From: Gammaproteobacteria bacterium
GTDB lineage: Bacteria; Pseudomonadota; Gammaproteobacteria; Thiohalomonadales; Thiohalomonadaceae
Direction: 5' to 3'
Assembly (NCBI GenBank): GCA_023228645.1
Contig: JALOAT010000006.1
Span: 1-64,000 of the forward strand
DNA: 64,000 bases
The notes under the pieces were generated by a model that saw nothing but the letters and a program-made list of their open reading frames with translations, ran no database searches and was not told the DNA's origin. The first letter of the stretch is position 1. Each line of letters starts with the position of its first letter. Position numbers and translations under genes: made by a program. Positions 1 through 8,677 of the stretch are shown piece by piece.

Positions 1-225
1 CTGCGCCGCGCGATTCCGGTGGGTGGGCACGCCATCATGGCGGCGTTCGGCATCGGCGGGCCGACCCAGTGCAGCATGCTTGATATCGTGCAATACGACG
101 CCGAGAAAATGCAGGCCGCGTTGGGGCATGAATTCCGTCTGGTGGAAGAACGCGCCGAGCTGCACGTCACGCCGGCCGCCAAGCAACAGAAGTTCGGCTT
201 CTTCCGCTTCCTTCGCATTAGTTGA
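1..225 (+). CDS. class I SAM-dependent methyltransferase, C-terminal end (partial)
   Basis: The reading frame is open from the first base and stops at 223-225, so only the last 74 residues are present. They contain a GGHAIMAAFGIGGPTQCS-like stretch followed by LDIVQYDAEKM and end in KFGFFRFLRIS. This matches from memory the C-terminal half of small class I methyltransferases of the YrhH/tellurite-resistance-like group, in which the strand ending FxxFRF closes the Rossmann sheet. The SAM-binding motif would lie upstream of the window. The substrate cannot be told. Confidence 0.6.
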   Translation: MRRAIPVGGHAIMAAFGIGGPTQCSMLDIVQYDAEKMQAALGHEFRLVEERAELHVTPAAKQQKFGFFRFLRIS

Positions 226-496
226 TTCGAGCACACCAAGTGGTAATGAAGGCGGCTTCGTTATCCCGAGTACGCCCGGCTTTCGTTGGCGTGATGAAGG
301 TGCGAGTGCGGTGGGTCGCGTAGGCGCGCAGCGGCTACGTGACGTCTTTCTACCGCGACTGTCACGCCGTCGACGACCACATGGATGTGGTCGGTAGACG
401 ACGTCGGGAACATGCGGAGGAATCTCTTCGTCGGCGTTGGCATTCACGTGGATTCCGCGGATACTGTCCCGGAATCTCAGCCGTCGAACCGCTTTC

Positions 497-1342
497 ATGC
501 TTCACAAACCCGTTGCCCTGGCCATCATGGCCGGATTCATTACTCAGGTCGCGGTCGCCGCCGAGCTGAGCGACCTTGAAATCATCCCCCATCTCGACTC
601 ATCGGGAAGAGCCGCTTATCAGGAGTTCCTTGCCGCCGGCAAACATCGGGCCTTCGCCATCGGCCCGGGCGGGACGTGGGCATGGCAGAGTGGGTACGCC
701 TCGGCAGATTCAGTTGCCGATGACACCTTGCAGAGTTGCGAACACCACAGCGGGCGCCGATGTACCCTTTATGCACTCAATGACCGGGTGGTACTCAACC
801 GCGCCGCCTGGGCCGGGCTGCTCGGACCATACCTTGATGACGCCGCCGCAGAACGTGCTCCGGTGGGTTCTCGACGCGGTGAGCGGTTCCACGATCTCGC
901 GTTCAAAAGCCCCACCGGAAAGCCCATGAAGCTTTCCGACCTGCGAGGCCGCGTGGTGGTGCTGCACTTCTGGGGTTCCTGGTGTCCGCCCTGCCGGCGC
1001 GAAATCCCGGAACTCCAGCAACTCCATCAGGCCCTGGGCACTGCCGACGACATCCACATCGTCCTGTTGCAGGTACGGGAAAACATTTCCCGCGCGCGGG
1101 CGTGGGCGCACCAGCAGCAGGTGACGCTGCCGCTCTACGACTCCGGCGCTAACGATGAAGCCAACGAGGTCCTCTCCCTTGCCGATGGTGCGGCCATCCC
1201 CGACCGATCCATCGCGAAGGTATTTCCAACGACCTACATTCTGGACAAAAACGGTGTCGTGGTATTTTCGCACACCGGCCCGATCAGTCGCTGGCCCGAA
1301 TACCTTCCGCTCCTGCACGACGTTGCCAAACACTCGCCGTAG
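497..1342 (+). CDS. periplasmic TlpA/ResA-like thioredoxin with an extra N-terminal domain
   Basis: I start at the ATG at 497 because it opens a clean signal peptide (LHKPVALAIMAGFITQVAVAA); the frame extends upstream to 437 but that part is not signal-like. The last ~150 residues are a thioredoxin-fold domain with the active site WCPPC in FWGSWCPPCRREIPEL and the cis-Pro strand FPTTYILDKNG. Between the signal and this domain lie ~115 residues with an aromatic/Gly motif and two Cys (residues near SCEHHSGRRC), a module I cannot name. Such proteins reduce disulfides in c-type cytochrome maturation or in copper-protein assembly; the neighbouring octaheme cytochrome makes heme-site reduction plausible but unproven. 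Confidence 0.8.
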   Translation: MLHKPVALAIMAGFITQVAVAAELSDLEIIPHLDSSGRAAYQEFLAAGKHRAFAIGPGGTWAWQSGYASADSVADDTLQSCEHHSGRRCTLYALNDRVVLNRAAWAGLLGPYLDDAAAERAPVGSRRGERFHDLAFKSPTGKPMKLSDLRGRVVVLHFWGSWCPPCRREIPELQQLHQALGTADDIHIVLLQVRENISRARAWAHQQQVTLPLYDSGANDEANEVLSLADGAAIPDRSIAKVFPTTYILDKNGVVVFSHTGPISRWPEYLPLLHDVAKHSP

Positions 1343-1396
1343 GAGCCGGGCGCTGCGGGCGATTTTCTGGCCCATAAGAATCGCCCGGGCTTCTAC
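1339..1396. repeat. REP-like palindrome (GTAGGAGC...GCTTCTAC)
   Basis: A 58-nt imperfect palindrome fills the gap between two convergent genes. The left side GTAGGAGCCGGGCG and inner GGGCGATT pair with AATCGCCCGGGC and TTCTAC on the right. Its first bases overlap the stop codon of the thioredoxin gene. It can also work as a bidirectional terminator hairpin. Similar GTAGGAGC cores occur elsewhere in the window (4666-4700, 51106-51172). Confidence 0.6.
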
Positions 1397-1410
1397 CCTG
1401 CGAGCGCGCT

Positions 1411-2013
1411 TCAGTGCACCTCATCCCACCCGGTGATCATGGTCTTGATGTGCGCCGTGGGCGTATGTCCGGTCGTGGTCAGATAGACGTGGGCGATGAA
1501 GAAGGCCAGCATCATGAATGCGCCGGCGGTATGGAAAAATGCCACCCATTCCAGCGACAAGTAGCCATCCACGCCCCACGCCTTCCAATCGCCGTAGAAC
1601 AGGTAAAACCAACCGCTGATCCACAGCACCGGACTGATGAACAGCAACACGACAATGTAGGCCAGGCGCTGTAACGGGTTGTGTTTTTTCAGTGCGGTGG
1701 GTCGGTAGGGATGCGGCGCACCCTTGAAGATGTCGATGAGGTAGAAGCGGATGATGGCATTGATCTTCTCCAGGGTGGGAATGTACTGCCGCCACTCACC
1801 GGTGGTGAGATGCCAGAAGATCGCAAACACCCACAGGCTGATAAGCAACCACGCGCCCAGGGTATGCAACGCCACCGCCTTGCCGAAACCGAAGAACTCA
1901 TAGGCGCCATGCACTTCGAAACCGGTGAGCATCATGGTGATGATGAGCGCGGCCTGCGACCAGTGCCAGAAGCGCTCGAAACGCTTGAAGACATAAATGC
2001 GTTCGACAGTCAT
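1411..2013 (-). CDS. membrane cytochrome b (cytochrome b561/Ni-Fe hydrogenase b-type family)
   Basis: The 200-residue protein begins MTVERIYVFKRFERFWHW and has about four hydrophobic helices, with histidines inside or next to them (HW, HTLGAW, HLTTGEW, HTAGAF, HVYLTTTGH) positioned as heme b ligands. The frame continues upstream but that portion overlaps the previous gene; the ATG at 2013 lies 4 nt after the octaheme cytochrome stop codon. The tight spacing implies co-transcription and a complex: this subunit would take electrons from quinol and hand them to the octaheme cytochrome. The last His in FFIAHVYLTTTGH is typical of the family. Confidence 0.85.
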   Translation of the reverse strand: MTVERIYVFKRFERFWHWSQAALIITMMLTGFEVHGAYEFFGFGKAVALHTLGAWLLISLWVFAIFWHLTTGEWRQYIPTLEKINAIIRFYLIDIFKGAPHPYRPTALKKHNPLQRLAYIVVLLFISPVLWISGWFYLFYGDWKAWGVDGYLSLEWVAFFHTAGAFMMLAFFIAHVYLTTTGHTPTAHIKTMITGWDEVH

Positions 2014-2017
2014 CTCG

Positions 2018-3646
2018 TTAGCCCCTCTTTGCCGCAATGATGCGAATGCCACCGTGTACAAACACGCCCATGAGGGCCAGCAACGCCAGCGTCCAGCCCA
2101 ATATGTCGAGCACCTTGCTGCCGTCCCGCGCCGGAATATAAACACCCTCGACATCCTTCAGGCGGCCATTCTTGCTGTGGCACTGGGCGCAACTGAGGGC
2201 ATCGCCTTTCGGCGCCACCATGTGCGTGATCGGCCAGGTGTGCTCGGTGCTCACAAAGCCGAACTCGCCACTGTAGGGTAGCCCACCGGCATTCATCCCC
2301 GTGGTGATCGCCTTCTGCCAGTCATAGTTGTGCCACAGGGCGGTATCGTCCTCGCCGCCGGTGTGCTGCAACGTCAGCGTGAGATTGATCTTGTCGTAAG
2401 GCTGTTTTCCACGGTGCACCTTGACCGGCCAGATTCGTGATTCGGGATCGTTGGCGCTGCCGCCGAACTCGTTGATCTGCACAGTTTGCGTCGGGTCGAT
2501 CTTGTCCCCTATCACCTTGTATTTGGCGATGCCGTTGAACCAGCGGTACTCGGGGATCACGTATGAATCCCACACAAAGCTGCCCTTCCTGGAATCGAAG
2601 GCGCGGCGTCCCGCACTGTCCATGCGCAACAAGGGCTTGCCGTCCGGCCCCATTTTGGTGGCGTCCGACCAGTCCCAGCTGAGCTCCGTGCCGATCTCGT
2701 TGCGTGCAACTGCCGGGATGTGGCACGTCTGGCAGGCGATCTTGTCGGTGTGCTGATTGAGTTTCGTCATGGCCGCTGGGTGGGGTTTGTTGCCATGACA
2801 CGACTGGCAGGATGCCGGTGAGGTGTCCTTCGTGCCGCGCATGTGTGCCCCGCCTTTCGGTGCTGCCGCCATGTTGTAGCGGCTGCCCGATACCTGATGC
2901 TTAGAGGTGGCATGGCAGGTCTGGCAGGAGAAGTTCAACCCCTTCTCATCCATGTGCACATCGAGATACTTGCCGGGATGCTGTAACGAGCTGTCCAGGT
3001 CGCCGTGTTTCGCGCCGTTGCCGCCGGCGCCGAAGAAGTGACAAGACCCGCAGTTGGTGCGGCTGGGCATGCCGATGGTTTGCGCAACCCGTTGCAGATC
3101 GACCGCTTCGACGCGTCGCCCCGAACCGGGGGGAAATTCGAGGGGTTTGTAGACCGGGTGTCCGGCGAACCCGGGCAGCTTGCGGTAGGTGCCCGTGGTG
3201 TCGTGGCACACCAGGCAATCCACATTCTTTTCCGCTGTGAAGTCGAAGCTGTCGTCCTTCCAGCCGTAGCCCGCGTGGCAGGCCATGCAATCGGCCTCGT
3301 TGGAGACCACGGAGGTGCAGAAATTGTTGATGATGTTGCGCTTGCCGCGCTTCTGACCGGTCTGCGGATCAACCGATTCCCACGTCCAGTGCTTGGTGTG
3401 TTGCACCTGTTTTGCCGACTCGGTGTGGCAGCTCAGGCAAGCCTCGGTGACCTCGGGGCCGCTCTTGAATTGTTTTTGCAGCGCTTTGAACTTGCGGTGA
3501 TCGGCGGTCGATGGCATGACGCTCGCAACCGCGGGCTGCGTCCCCTGGTCGCCGGCTTCTATCGGTGTGGCGGGCTCGGCAATCGCGTTCGCAGTGAGCG
3601 CGTATAAAATCAGCACCGGTATGACGATTCTGTTGGTGGAAAACAT
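2018..3646 (-). CDS. octaheme c-type cytochrome, tetrathionate reductase (OTR) family
   Basis: The 542-residue protein has a signal peptide (to about residue 23) and eight CXXCH sites: CLSCH, CMACH, CLVCH, CGSCH, CQTCH, CQSCH, CQTCH and CAQCH. Spacing and length fit the OTR family known from Shewanella, which reduces tetrathionate and also nitrite and hydroxylamine in vitro. Unlike soluble OTR, the C-terminus carries a hydrophobic helix (about residues 513-535, LGWTLALLALMGVFVHGG) that should anchor it to the inner membrane. A GGGAG ribosome binding site precedes the ATG. It is followed by a cytochrome b gene. The physiological substrate cannot be fixed from sequence. Confidence 0.9.
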   Translation of the reverse strand: MFSTNRIVIPVLILYALTANAIAEPATPIEAGDQGTQPAVASVMPSTADHRKFKALQKQFKSGPEVTEACLSCHTESAKQVQHTKHWTWESVDPQTGQKRGKRNIINNFCTSVVSNEADCMACHAGYGWKDDSFDFTAEKNVDCLVCHDTTGTYRKLPGFAGHPVYKPLEFPPGSGRRVEAVDLQRVAQTIGMPSRTNCGSCHFFGAGGNGAKHGDLDSSLQHPGKYLDVHMDEKGLNFSCQTCHATSKHQVSGSRYNMAAAPKGGAHMRGTKDTSPASCQSCHGNKPHPAAMTKLNQHTDKIACQTCHIPAVARNEIGTELSWDWSDATKMGPDGKPLLRMDSAGRRAFDSRKGSFVWDSYVIPEYRWFNGIAKYKVIGDKIDPTQTVQINEFGGSANDPESRIWPVKVHRGKQPYDKINLTLTLQHTGGEDDTALWHNYDWQKAITTGMNAGGLPYSGEFGFVSTEHTWPITHMVAPKGDALSCAQCHSKNGRLKDVEGVYIPARDGSKVLDILGWTLALLALMGVFVHGGIRIIAAKRG

Positions 3647-3695
3647 GCTGTTTGCTCCCTACTCTGGTTCAATGGAATGTCGCGACAGGGTTGCG

Positions 3696-4244
3696 TCAGC
3701 AACCGCCAGCGGCACCACCACCAGAGCTGCCGCCGGATGCGGCGGGAGTGTTCTTGATCATCGCGGGGGCCGGTGTGTCGGGATCGAAGACGATGAATTT
3801 CGCCTGATCTTCCGCAACGCCTTCCATTACCTCCCCGACCTTGGCTCCGAACATGCGCCCCACCAAACCCGCATTCATCAGGCCGATGTAGGTCTTGCCG
3901 TCATTCTTCTTGTAAACGGAAATCTTGCAGGGCATCAGGATGGAGAGAAAACGGATGGCATCGTCGTTAAGGATGGGGCCGGAGTACTTGGTGCTGCACG
4001 CCTCGATCATCAGCACCGGCAGCGCGTTGCCGCCATCGGCTTCGAGCGGCTTGACCGGATTTCGCAGACCCTGCAATGCCCAGCCGTTGCCCACGTTCTG
4101 GATATTTTGCTGGATCCGCGCGACGGTCTCTTCCACCCCGTAGGGGCTCGGCACTTCCCGGAACATCAGGCTGCCCATGAAGTTGTACGTCGCCGCTGCG
4201 ATAAAAATCACCCCGGCGACAAACCCACCTATCACCTTGAACAT
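3696..4244 (-). CDS. membrane-anchored DUF302 protein
   Basis: The ATG at 4244 is chosen because a strong GGGGGAG ribosome binding site stands 7 nt upstream. The 182-residue product has one N-terminal membrane helix (FKVIGGFVAGVIFIAAATYNF) and then a DUF302 domain (residues ~30-160) with the family's EACSTKYSGPIL and LMPCKISVYKK strands. The C-terminal tail is Gly/Ser-rich and ends GGGAAGGC. DUF302 proteins bind no known cofactor with certainty, and many sit beside sulfur or respiratory genes. It lies 49 nt upstream of the octaheme cytochrome on the same strand and is probably the first gene of that operon. Confidence 0.8.
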   Translation of the reverse strand: MFKVIGGFVAGVIFIAAATYNFMGSLMFREVPSPYGVEETVARIQQNIQNVGNGWALQGLRNPVKPLEADGGNALPVLMIEACSTKYSGPILNDDAIRFLSILMPCKISVYKKNDGKTYIGLMNAGLVGRMFGAKVGEVMEGVAEDQAKFIVFDPDTPAPAMIKNTPAASGGSSGGGAAGGC

Positions 4245-4279
4245 TCGCTTTCTCCCCCGAATCGCGAACTGCTTCCCGG

Positions 4280-4304
4280 GCAAGACAGTAACCACACTGC
4301 TTGC
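4280..4304. promoter_or_regulatory. inverted repeat upstream of the DUF302/octaheme operon
   Basis: GCAAG-A-CAGT, six bases, then ACTG-CTTGC: nine pairs with one unpaired base. It sits about 35-60 nt upstream of the DUF302 start codon, where an operator or leader hairpin would be. No family assignment is possible. Confidence 0.3.
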
Positions 4305-4320
4305 CGTGAAAAGGATTGAC

Positions 4321-4333
4321 CCAACTGAGTTGG
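4321..4333. promoter_or_regulatory. perfect 13-bp dyad (CCAACTGAGTTGG)
   Basis: A perfect palindrome with one central base lies about 77-89 nt upstream of the DUF302 start codon. The length and symmetry suit a dimeric regulator binding site. It is not an FNR-type TTGAT-N4-ATCAA site. Confidence 0.3.
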
Positions 4334-5012
4334 CGGAGGATCCAAGGGCTCTCCTCGGAAGCCCGCCCGATGGCTATCACTCAAACACCCACGACGCTAA
4401 CCCGCGGACAAGGAGCGATGCCGCATTTTCCTTACATCGTCTTCCGGTTGTTAATGACAATTCGCAATCCACGGAAAATATTCTTGCTGTCGCACTCACG
4501 GGATTGCCCAGAGGCGGCGTCGTGAAAGGTGCCAAAGCGTGGCGGACGGGTGACTATTCGGCAGGTGCGCTGCTGCATGGAACCGCATCAAGTAGATTGG
4601 GCTCCGCAGAAGGTGTGGGTGCGTGTTGGGGACACATCCCGTACGCAGGACGGCGTGCCGAAGTCCCTGTAGGAGCGGCCACCGGCCGCGATTTTTCCGG
4701 CTTACGCGGAGCAAAACGACGGCCCATCCATGTGCCGCGAGACGCGCCTCAACCCACGTCCCAGCCGATGAGCGGATAAATCCTCGCGGCAACCATCTTG
4801 ACGCGGGGGATGACGCCTGCGTCACCCCGGCAAAGCCGGGTTCATCCTGGCGGGGCGGAAGAGGGATTCCGGCGTGTGCCGAAATGAACCTGGGTGAGGG
4901 CGTTACCGTTCGCTGTCTTGTTCATGCCGCATAGGCCAAAACCTCTTCCGTTTCCTACAGCAGTTGCGTTTCAAATGCGGGGTAGGCGCATCGTCCTTGT
5001 CAGCCGACTGCG
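4334..5012. other. gap without a convincing gene; repeat debris
   Basis: About 680 nt between the DUF302 operon promoter region and the end of the DUF1841 gene. Open frames here are short and show no family resemblance or good ribosome binding sites. The stretch contains a GTAGGAGCGGCC REP-like copy (4666-4700) and a hairpin-forming CCCGGCAAAGCCGGG at about 4827-4841. I see nothing else. Confidence 0.5.
4666..4700. repeat. REP-like GTAGGAGCGGCC element
   Basis: GTAGGAGCGGCCACCGGCCGCGATTTTT contains the short palindrome GCGGCCACCGGCCGC. It shares the GTAGGAGC core with other intergenic copies in the window and with a very common gammaproteobacterial intergenic repeat type. Confidence 0.55.
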
Positions 5013-5441
5013 TTATTGGTTAATGGCTTGCAGGCAACGCAGATAGCTCACGTCGTCGGGCGGCGTGCCGTTGCGCTGCGCCTGCCACAACGTCTCGCCG
5101 AGACATTCCATAAAACGGTGTTCCACCGCGTGGGGATCTCCCAGCTTCATGAGCGCGGCGGAGTAAGCCTCATTGATCCCGGCCGGGCGCCGTGCAGCGA
5201 GCTGTTCGTGCAACGCGATATGCATGCCCATGTGCAAAAAGGGATTGGTCTCGCCCAGCTCGGGGGACCAGTCCCGATCCAGTGCATCCGGCTGCTGCAC
5301 AATGCGCTGGTACTCCGGATGCAGCGCGATCACGTCGGCGATGATCGCCTCCAACGGCTCCAGCGGTTTTCCTTCTACGCGCTTCTGCCACGCCGTCTGG
5401 AACGTGCGCCGCAGTGCGGTGCGATCATTGGAGAAAATCAT
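5013..5441 (-). CDS. DUF1841 family protein
   Basis: The ATG at 5441 is preceded by GGAGGGTGAA, a strong ribosome binding site, so I use it instead of the upstream in-frame codon. The 142-residue soluble protein contains the DUF1841 hallmark ETNPFLHMGMHIALHEQ and the helix HRFMECLGETLWQAQRNG near the C-terminus. The family is widespread in beta- and gammaproteobacteria and has no known function. It follows hsdR by 31 nt on the same strand but is probably an older resident than the restriction island. Confidence 0.85.
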   Translation of the reverse strand: MIFSNDRTALRRTFQTAWQKRVEGKPLEPLEAIIADVIALHPEYQRIVQQPDALDRDWSPELGETNPFLHMGMHIALHEQLAARRPAGINEAYSAALMKLGDPHAVEHRFMECLGETLWQAQRNGTPPDDVSYLRCLQAINQ

Positions 5442-5472
5442 TTCACCCTCCAGGTCAGTTAACACACGTCAT

Positions 5473-8400
5473 TCACTTCGACCATGTGTCGGATAGACGC
5501 TCTGCCTGTTCCAGAACCAACTTAATCGCGTCTTCCTGCAAATCCGGAGGATACCCGTAGCGGCGGAGAGTAATGCGAACAAGATTGCGCAAGCGGGCAC
5601 GCACGCTCTCCCGCTTCTGCCAGTCCACCGTTGTGCTATTTCGCAGCTTTGCCGTGAGTTCCTGAGCAATTTGCGTGAGTAGTGGGTCACCCAGCTCGCG
5701 AACGGCGCTTTCGTTGTCAGCAAGGGCATCGTAGAAGGCCAGTTCGGATTCGTTCAGGCCGAGTTGGACGCCTCTTTTGGCCGCCTCGCGGAACTCCTTA
5801 GCCATGGCAATCAGCTCTTCGATCACCTGGGCGCTTTCGATGGCCCGGCTGCGGTAGCGACTTAAAGCCGCCTGCAAGCGATCGCTGAACTTCTTCTCCA
5901 GGACCACGTTGGTCCGGCTGCGGGACTTAACCTCGTCATTAAGGAGCTTTTGCAGCAGCTCGACGGCGAAGTTGCGCTGGGGTAGTTGCCGCACCTCTTC
6001 CAGGAAGGCATCGGAAAGGATTCCGATGTCCGGTCTCTCCAGCCCGGCCAGCTTGAAGATGTCCTCCACCCCCTCAGCGACGACGGCGTTGTCGAGGATC
6101 TGTTTGAGGACGGCGTTCTTCTTTTCCTCCGATAGCTTCCTGTCAGTCTCCGTCGCCTTGGCGATGACGCTCTTGATGGCCTGGAAGAAGGCGATCTCTT
6201 CGCGCAGTTCGATGGCCTCGTCGAGGGTGCCGCAGAGGGAAAAGGCCTTGGTGATGGCCAGCACCACATCGGCCCAGCGCTTCTTGCCGTCCTCCAGGCC
6301 GAGCACGAAGTTGGCAGCGGGGAGCAGCAGGACCGTGGCCTGGGTGCGGTAGGCGAAGTAGTCAAAGCCGTGCAGGATGCCGCGGGCGACATCCATCAGC
6401 TCCTTGAGCTTGGCCAGCGCCTCGGCGCTGTCGAGGGTCGGCTGGCCCTTGCCGCGGTTTTCGGTGTAGGTCTTCAGGGCACGGCGCAGCTCGGCGGCGA
6501 CGCCGATGTAGTCCACCACCAGGCCGCCCTCCTTGTCGCGGAAGACGCGGTTCACGCGGGCGATGGCCTGCATCAGGTTGTGGTCACGCATGGGCTTGTC
6601 CACGTACATGGTGTGCAGGCAGGGCACATCGAAGCCGGTGAGCCACATGTCGCGCACGATAACCAGCTTGAGCGGGTCCTTGGGGTTCTTGAAGCGCTTC
6701 TCCAGCAGCTTTTTGGTGGCGGCGTTGTAGATGTGGGGACGCAGCAGTTCCTTGTCGGCGGCGGAGCCGGTCATCACCACCTTGATCGCCCCCTTGTCCG
6801 GGTCGGGGCTCCCCCAGTCGGGCCGCAGCTCGACGATGGCGTTGTAGAGGTGGACGCAGATCTCGCGGCTCATGCACACGATCATCCCCTTGCCTTCCAC
6901 CACCGCGCTACGGGCCTCGAAGTGCTGCACGATATCCGCCGCCACCTGCCGGATGCGCGGCTCGGCGCCCACCAGCTTTTCGAGGGCGGCCCATTTGGTC
7001 TTGGCCGCCTCACGGAGGGCGATGTCCTCTTCGTCCTCGAAGATCTCCTCGACCTGATCGCTGAGTTCTTCGATCTCGGCCTGGTTGATGTCCAGCTTGG
7101 CGAGGCGGCTTTCGTAGTAGATGGGCACCGTGGCGCCGTCGTCCACTGCATCCTGGATGTCGTAGATGCTGACGTAATCGCCGAAGACGGCGCGGGTGTC
7201 CTTGTCTTCGGTTTTCACTGGCGTGCCGGTGAAACCCACAAAGGTGGCATTGGGCAGGGCGTCGCGCAGGTGTTTGGCAAAGCCGTACTTGTACTTGCCG
7301 CTCTTCTTGTCCAGCACTGCCCGGAAGCCGTACTGGGAGCGGTGCGCCTCGTCGGCGATGACCACGATGTTGGTGCGTTCCGTGAGCCGCGGGAAAGTGT
7401 CCTCGTCCGGTCCCGGGGTGAACTTCTGCACCGTGGTGAAGATGATGCCGCCCGAGGGCCGGTCGGCCAGCAGCGCGCGCAACTGATCGCGGCTCTCCGC
7501 CTGCTGCGGGGTCTCCTTCAGCAACGAGCGGGCGCCGACAAAGGTCTGGAACAACTGCCCGTCCAGGTCGTTGCGGTCGGTGACCACCACGATGGTGGGG
7601 TTCTGCATCTCCGGCTGCTGCATCAGCTTGCCGGTGAAGCAGACCATGGAGATGCTCTTGCCCGAACCCTGGGTGTGCCAGACGATGCCGCCCTTGCGCG
7701 AACCGTTCTGCACCCGCTTTCCGTAGTCAGCGCGCTCGTCGGCCGCCCGATCTTTGGGCGGCTCGGTCGCCGCAATCACTGTGGCGCGGACCGCCTCACG
7801 CACCGCGTGGAACTGGTGGTAGCCGGCTATCTTCTTGATGAGGCCGTCGTCGGTCTGCTCGTAGAGGATGAAGTAGCGCAGGTAATCGAGTAGCAATTCT
7901 GGAGCGAAGAAGCCGCGCACTACTTTCTCCAGTTCGAACTCCAGCAGCGGCCGGTCGTTCTCGTTGCGGAGGGTGCGCCAGGGGAGGAACCGCTCCCGGT
8001 CGGCGGTCAGGGAACCGACCCGCGCATGGAGCCCGTCGGAGATCACCAACGCCTCGTTGTAGGTGAAGAGGTCGGCAATCTCGCTCTTGTAGGTTTCGAG
8101 CTGATTGAAGGCGGACCAGATATCCGCCTGCTCGGCGGCGGGGTTCTTCAGTTCGGTGACGGCGATGGGCAGGCCGTTGATAAAGCAGACCAGGTCCGGG
8201 CGGCGCGGCTGACGGGTGCCCTGCACCGTGAATTGATTCACCACCAGAAAGCGGTTCTGATCCGAGCGTTCGAAATCGATGAGGCGCACCCGGTCACCGC
8301 GTTTCACGCCGCCGATCTCTACCTCAACGGGCACACCGTCGAGCAGGGCCTCATGGAAGGCGCGGTTGTTCAGGATGAGGGAGGGATGGCCGGGCTTTGC

Positions 8401-8613
8401 AATCTGGTGCAGCACCTCGCCGAGCACGGAGTGGGGCACGCCCGGATTAAGGCGGTGCAGGGCCTCGCTCAGGCGTCCCGGCAGCAGGACGTGGCGATAG
8501 TCGTCCCGTTCCGCGGTGTCGCCATCAGGCGCAATATCAGGCCCATGGCGGTATTCCCATCCCGAGTCCTGGAACCACGAGAGTGCGAGTTGTTCGAGGT
8601 CGTCTTCGGTCAT
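5473..8613 (-). CDS. hsdR: type I restriction endonuclease subunit R
   Basis: The 1046-residue protein is the motor and nuclease subunit of a type I system. The N-terminal PD-(D/E)XK nuclease has RPDLVCFINGLP...VTELKNP around residues 135-157. The SF2 helicase follows with Walker A HTQGSGKS (~315), motif II IADEAHRS (~420), motif III GFTGTP and the VI-like QAIARVNRVFR. A helical C-terminal region (DUF3387-like) ends the chain; its last 68 residues, with VDWQKRESV and LRRYGYPP, bind the methyltransferase core in characterised type I enzymes. The gene is the last of hsdM-hsdS-FRG-hsdR, 64 nt after the FRG gene. Confidence 0.96.
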   Translation of the reverse strand: MTEDDLEQLALSWFQDSGWEYRHGPDIAPDGDTAERDDYRHVLLPGRLSEALHRLNPGVPHSVLGEVLHQIAKPGHPSLILNNRAFHEALLDGVPVEVEIGGVKRGDRVRLIDFERSDQNRFLVVNQFTVQGTRQPRRPDLVCFINGLPIAVTELKNPAAEQADIWSAFNQLETYKSEIADLFTYNEALVISDGLHARVGSLTADRERFLPWRTLRNENDRPLLEFELEKVVRGFFAPELLLDYLRYFILYEQTDDGLIKKIAGYHQFHAVREAVRATVIAATEPPKDRAADERADYGKRVQNGSRKGGIVWHTQGSGKSISMVCFTGKLMQQPEMQNPTIVVVTDRNDLDGQLFQTFVGARSLLKETPQQAESRDQLRALLADRPSGGIIFTTVQKFTPGPDEDTFPRLTERTNIVVIADEAHRSQYGFRAVLDKKSGKYKYGFAKHLRDALPNATFVGFTGTPVKTEDKDTRAVFGDYVSIYDIQDAVDDGATVPIYYESRLAKLDINQAEIEELSDQVEEIFEDEEDIALREAAKTKWAALEKLVGAEPRIRQVAADIVQHFEARSAVVEGKGMIVCMSREICVHLYNAIVELRPDWGSPDPDKGAIKVVMTGSAADKELLRPHIYNAATKKLLEKRFKNPKDPLKLVIVRDMWLTGFDVPCLHTMYVDKPMRDHNLMQAIARVNRVFRDKEGGLVVDYIGVAAELRRALKTYTENRGKGQPTLDSAEALAKLKELMDVARGILHGFDYFAYRTQATVLLLPAANFVLGLEDGKKRWADVVLAITKAFSLCGTLDEAIELREEIAFFQAIKSVIAKATETDRKLSEEKKNAVLKQILDNAVVAEGVEDIFKLAGLERPDIGILSDAFLEEVRQLPQRNFAVELLQKLLNDEVKSRSRTNVVLEKKFSDRLQAALSRYRSRAIESAQVIEELIAMAKEFREAAKRGVQLGLNESELAFYDALADNESAVRELGDPLLTQIAQELTAKLRNSTTVDWQKRESVRARLRNLVRITLRRYGYPPDLQEDAIKLVLEQAERLSDTWSK

Positions 8614-8677
8614 CTACAGTCGTCCGGCTTGGCGGCAGTGGCCTTTTTCCTTGGAAAAGCTCCGCTTCTCATCTTTG

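Noticed and set aside
4177..4779. 200-codon plus-strand frame in the gap before DUF1841
   Set aside because: Crosses the DUF302 promoter region and a REP-like repeat, with no ribosome binding site or recognisable domain.
6370..7893. 507-codon plus-strand frame opposite hsdR
   Set aside because: Composition is that of a reverse-complement shadow; the helicase motifs are on the minus strand.
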